Positions 62,124 through 64,000 of a stretch of 64,000 nt of DNA are shown here, one piece after another. Location: the NCBI GenBank assembly GCA_017643845.1, contig JAEPMR010000002.1, forward strand, positions 81,355 through 145,354, read 5' to 3'. The position numbers and the translations under genes are program-made. The notes beneath the pieces are model-generated. The model was not told the DNA's origin, did no database searches, and was given only the letters and a program-made list of their open reading frames with translations. Position 1 is the first letter of the stretch. Every line of letters starts with the position of its first letter. The stretch is from Marivivens sp. (GTDB lineage Bacteria > Pseudomonadota > Alphaproteobacteria > Rhodobacterales > Rhodobacteraceae).

Positions 62124-62644
62124 GCCGGAAGGGACGTCAGAACCTGTTCGATAATTTCAGGAACCGTGTGGCTGACATGGACGTGGATTGTGGTTTCTTC
62201 GTCTGTCGGTGGCTCCAAGGTGGCAAGTTGGCTCTCGAGTAAGGCAGGCGGCATGAAGTGACCGCTGCGTTCGGACATTCGCCGGGCAAGGAGATCTTTG
62301 CCCCCATCCAGAAAGACGATTGTCATCGGGCCGAAACCGGCACGGAGATGATCGCGGTAGCTGCGTTTCAGCGCCGAGCAGGTCAGCACAACTGGCTGAT
62401 CTGCCCTCCCCGCATCCTGGCAAGCTGTGATCAGGGCATCGAGCCAGGGCCAGCGCATTTCATCGGTCAAGGGATGGCCCGCTGCCATATGGGCGACGTT
62501 CGCCGGAGGATGGTGATCGTCGCCTTCAATGAAAGACGTTGAAAGTGCGGTGGCAAGTTGCCTGCCTATGGTGGATTTTCCGGTGCCTGAAACGCCCATT
62601 ACCAGGATCACGTTGGGTGCTGTTGCCGTTATGGAGTCTGTCAC
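62120..62644 (-). CDS. gntK: gluconokinase
   Basis: This enzyme phosphorylates gluconate to 6-phosphogluconate. At 174 aa, Walker A is GVSGTGKSTIG (17-27), followed by FIEGDDHHPPANVAHMAAG (about 38-56) and the LTCSALKRSYRDHLRAG segment (about 86-102), all typical for the GntK/IdnK family. The start is a GTG at 62644. It lies 3 nt after the LOG-family gene stop on the same strand, so the two probably form an operon, although no functional link is known. Confidence 0.95.
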   Translation of the reverse strand: MTDSITATAPNVILVMGVSGTGKSTIGRQLATALSTSFIEGDDHHPPANVAHMAAGHPLTDEMRWPWLDALITACQDAGRADQPVVLTCSALKRSYRDHLRAGFGPMTIVFLDGGKDLLARRMSERSGHFMPPALLESQLATLEPPTDEETTIHVHVSHTVPEIIEQVLTSLPA

Positions 62645-62647
62645 CGT

Positions 62648-63496
62648 TCAGCGTCCCGGAATGGAGGTGCGCTTCTGCCCGGCTTTTTCCCAGCCGCGAA
62701 TTGCGTCCATCGCGTCCTCAGCGGTTTCGACATAGCGGAAAAGGAGCAAATCCTCATCCGAGATTGTGCCAGCGTCGGCGAGGGCTTCCCAGTTGATGAT
62801 CCGCTCCCAGAAACTGCGGCCGAAGAGCAGAAATGGAACCTCTTCCATTCTTCCGGTCTGGATGAGCGTGAGCGTTTCAAACATTTCATCGAGGGTCCCG
62901 AAGCCGCCGGGGAACACGCAGATCGCCTTTGCCCGCATGAGGAAATGCATTTTGCGAATGGCGAAATAATGAAAGTTAAAACACAGTTCCGGCGTCACGT
63001 ATTCATTGGGCGCTTGTTCGTGTGGAAGGACGATATTGAGGCCTATGGATTTTCCGCCGGCCTCTGCCGCGCCGCGACTTCCAGCCTCCATCACCCCCGG
63101 ACCGCCTCCGGTGGCAATGACAGTATCAAGCCGGCCGTCTTTCTGGCCGTCTTTCGTGACCATATAGGCGAATTTCCGGGCTTCTTCGTAGTACCGGGAG
63201 AGGTCTTTGAGGGTGTCGGTGCGGGCGTTGGCTGCGGCGTCAGGTGGGGGAATGCGCGCGCCCCCGAACATCACGACTGTTTGGTTTACGCCCGCTTCAT
63301 TCATCGCCATTTCCGGCTTGAGCAGTTCGAGCTGCAACCGCACAGGGCGAAGCTCTTCACGGCACATGAAATCGGGGTCTGCGAAGGCGAGCCGATAAGA
63401 CGGCGCGCGGGTTTGCGGAGTGTCGGGTATCTGGCTGGCCGCCTCACGGTCTTCGTGACTGTCGCGGAAAGGATTGTGACGGAACTCGTCGTTCAT
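62648..63496 (-). CDS. LOG family protein (TIGR00730-type, cytokinin riboside 5'-monophosphate phosphoribohydrolase-like)
   Basis: This is a Rossmann-fold protein of 282 aa with the LOG signature PGGFGTLDEMFETLTLIQTGR (about 197-217) and an earlier GGARIPP-type glycine loop (about 76-82). These proteins hydrolyse nucleoside monophosphates (plant LOG releases cytokinin), and their bacterial role is mostly unclear. The N-terminal 90 residues precede the core and are longer than in minimal LOG proteins. The ATG at 63496 starts MNDEFRHNPF. It is divergent from dapD, with 84 nt between. Confidence 0.9.
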   Translation of the reverse strand: MNDEFRHNPFRDSHEDREAASQIPDTPQTRAPSYRLAFADPDFMCREELRPVRLQLELLKPEMAMNEAGVNQTVVMFGGARIPPPDAAANARTDTLKDLSRYYEEARKFAYMVTKDGQKDGRLDTVIATGGGPGVMEAGSRGAAEAGGKSIGLNIVLPHEQAPNEYVTPELCFNFHYFAIRKMHFLMRAKAICVFPGGFGTLDEMFETLTLIQTGRMEEVPFLLFGRSFWERIINWEALADAGTISDEDLLLFRYVETAEDAMDAIRGWEKAGQKRTSIPGR

Positions 63497-63580
63497 CTGC
63501 CGTTGCCTCGCATTGCGCTGAATGGTGTTTTCAGTCTATAGCCGCCCGAACACAATGACGACCGCCAATCCGGAGAAATC

Positions 63581-64000
63581 ATGTCGAACGCTCAACTTGA
63601 AGCCGCCATCGAAGCCGCGTGGGATGCACGCGATCAAATCACACCTGCGACAACGGGTGAGACCCGCGAAGCGATTGAAGATACGCTTGATGCGCTCGAT
63701 AGCGGGAGCCTCCGCGTGGCGGAGCGCCGCGACAGTGGCGAGTGGCATGTGAACCAGTGGGCGAAGAAGGCTGTTTTGCTCGGTTTCCGCATCAAGGACA
63801 TGGAGCAGCACGAAGGTGGGCCGCAGGCAGGCGGCTGGTGGGACAAGGTCGACAGCAAGTTCAAAGGCTGGGGCGATAATCAGTGGAAAGCTGCCGGCTT
63901 CCGTGCCGTGCCAAACTGCGTCGTTCGGAAGTCTGCCTATATTGCGCCGGGCGTCGTTCTGATGCCGTCATTCGTCAATCTGGGCGCCTATGTCGATGAA
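63581..64000 (+). CDS. dapD: 2,3,4,5-tetrahydropyridine-2,6-dicarboxylate N-succinyltransferase, 5' part
   Basis: DapD transfers succinyl from succinyl-CoA in lysine/diaminopimelate synthesis. The ATG at 63581 follows CGGAGA, and 140 codons reach the window edge, so the gene is incomplete. It has the family N-terminal domain ([14 protein letters not shown] near 8-21, [13 protein letters not shown] near 64-76) and then [30 protein letters not shown], the beginning of the left-handed beta-helix (hexapeptide repeats). Together with dapC in this window it supports the succinylase branch. Confidence 0.96.
   Translation, partial: MSNAQLEAAIEAAWDARDQITPATTGETREAIEDTLDALDSGSLRVAERRDSGEWHVNQWAKKAVLLGFRIKDMEQHEGGPQAGGWWDKVDSKFKGWGDNQWKAAGFRAVPNCVVRKSAYIAPGVVLMPSFVNLGAYVDE

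Overview
The window looks like chromosomal DNA of a marine-type alphaproteobacterium of the order Rhodobacterales (Roseobacter group). The grounds are a CcrM-type GANTC methyltransferase, a DUF2125 protein, a DUF3576 lipoprotein, an IalB-family protein, a short WaaA next to LpxK, a DUF721 (DciA-like) gene beside mutY, and a Rhodobacter-type porin. I see no rRNA, tRNA, insertion sequence, integrase or CRISPR array. Genes are packed tightly and no gap without a gene reaches 300 bases. The last gene, dapD, runs off the right edge.

Region by region. 0-9.3 kb: rpsO, pnp, an L,D-transpeptidase, clpB with a heat-shock-type promoter, a membrane-anchored winged-helix regulator paired with a small exported protein, rnhB, and ccrM behind a promoter that carries three GANTC sites. 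9.3-20.6 kb: alkB, mutY, a DciA-like gene, a DsbA-like protein, lpxK-waaA, an inositol-monophosphatase-family gene, pmbA, a DUF2125 protein, an SDR/enoyl-CoA hydratase pair and an HNH nuclease. Upstream of waaA lies an 11-bp-period repeat array that resembles DnaA boxes. 20.6-30 kb: a flavoprotein, then a compact polysaccharide locus with a Wzz-type protein, a priming sugar transferase, a Wzy-like polymerase, two glycosyltransferases and two sulfotransferases, followed by an RTX protein. 30-36 kb: the leuS-lptE-holA operon, a DUF3576 lipoprotein and a porin.

36-46.8 kb: a PLP homeostasis protein, ribA, an OmpR-type regulator, a candidate small RNA, a DUF924 protein, exonuclease III, an SGNH hydrolase, a thioredoxin/TPR chaperone, LON-domain and Trm112-like proteins, a UbiH-family hydroxylase, an amidase and dapC. 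46.8-54.9 kb: ftsK, a GNAT protein, lolA, a lytic transglycosylase, an AEC transporter, hspQ, gamma-glutamyltransferase and free methionine-R-sulfoxide reductase. 54.9-64 kb: the serine pathway genes serA, serC and serB, an asparaginase-II-family gene, an IalB protein, rlmN, a small hypothetical ORF, gluconokinase, a LOG-family protein and the 5' part of dapD.

Most of the window is envelope building (LPS: lpxK, waaA, lptE; lipoprotein transport: lolA; porin; polysaccharide), protein quality control (clpB, hspQ, CnoX-like, DsbA-like) and central metabolism (serine, lysine, riboflavin). The most unusual items are the sulfated-polysaccharide cluster, the small-protein/membrane-regulator module, the candidate sRNA after the OmpR regulator, and the phased repeat array upstream of waaA.
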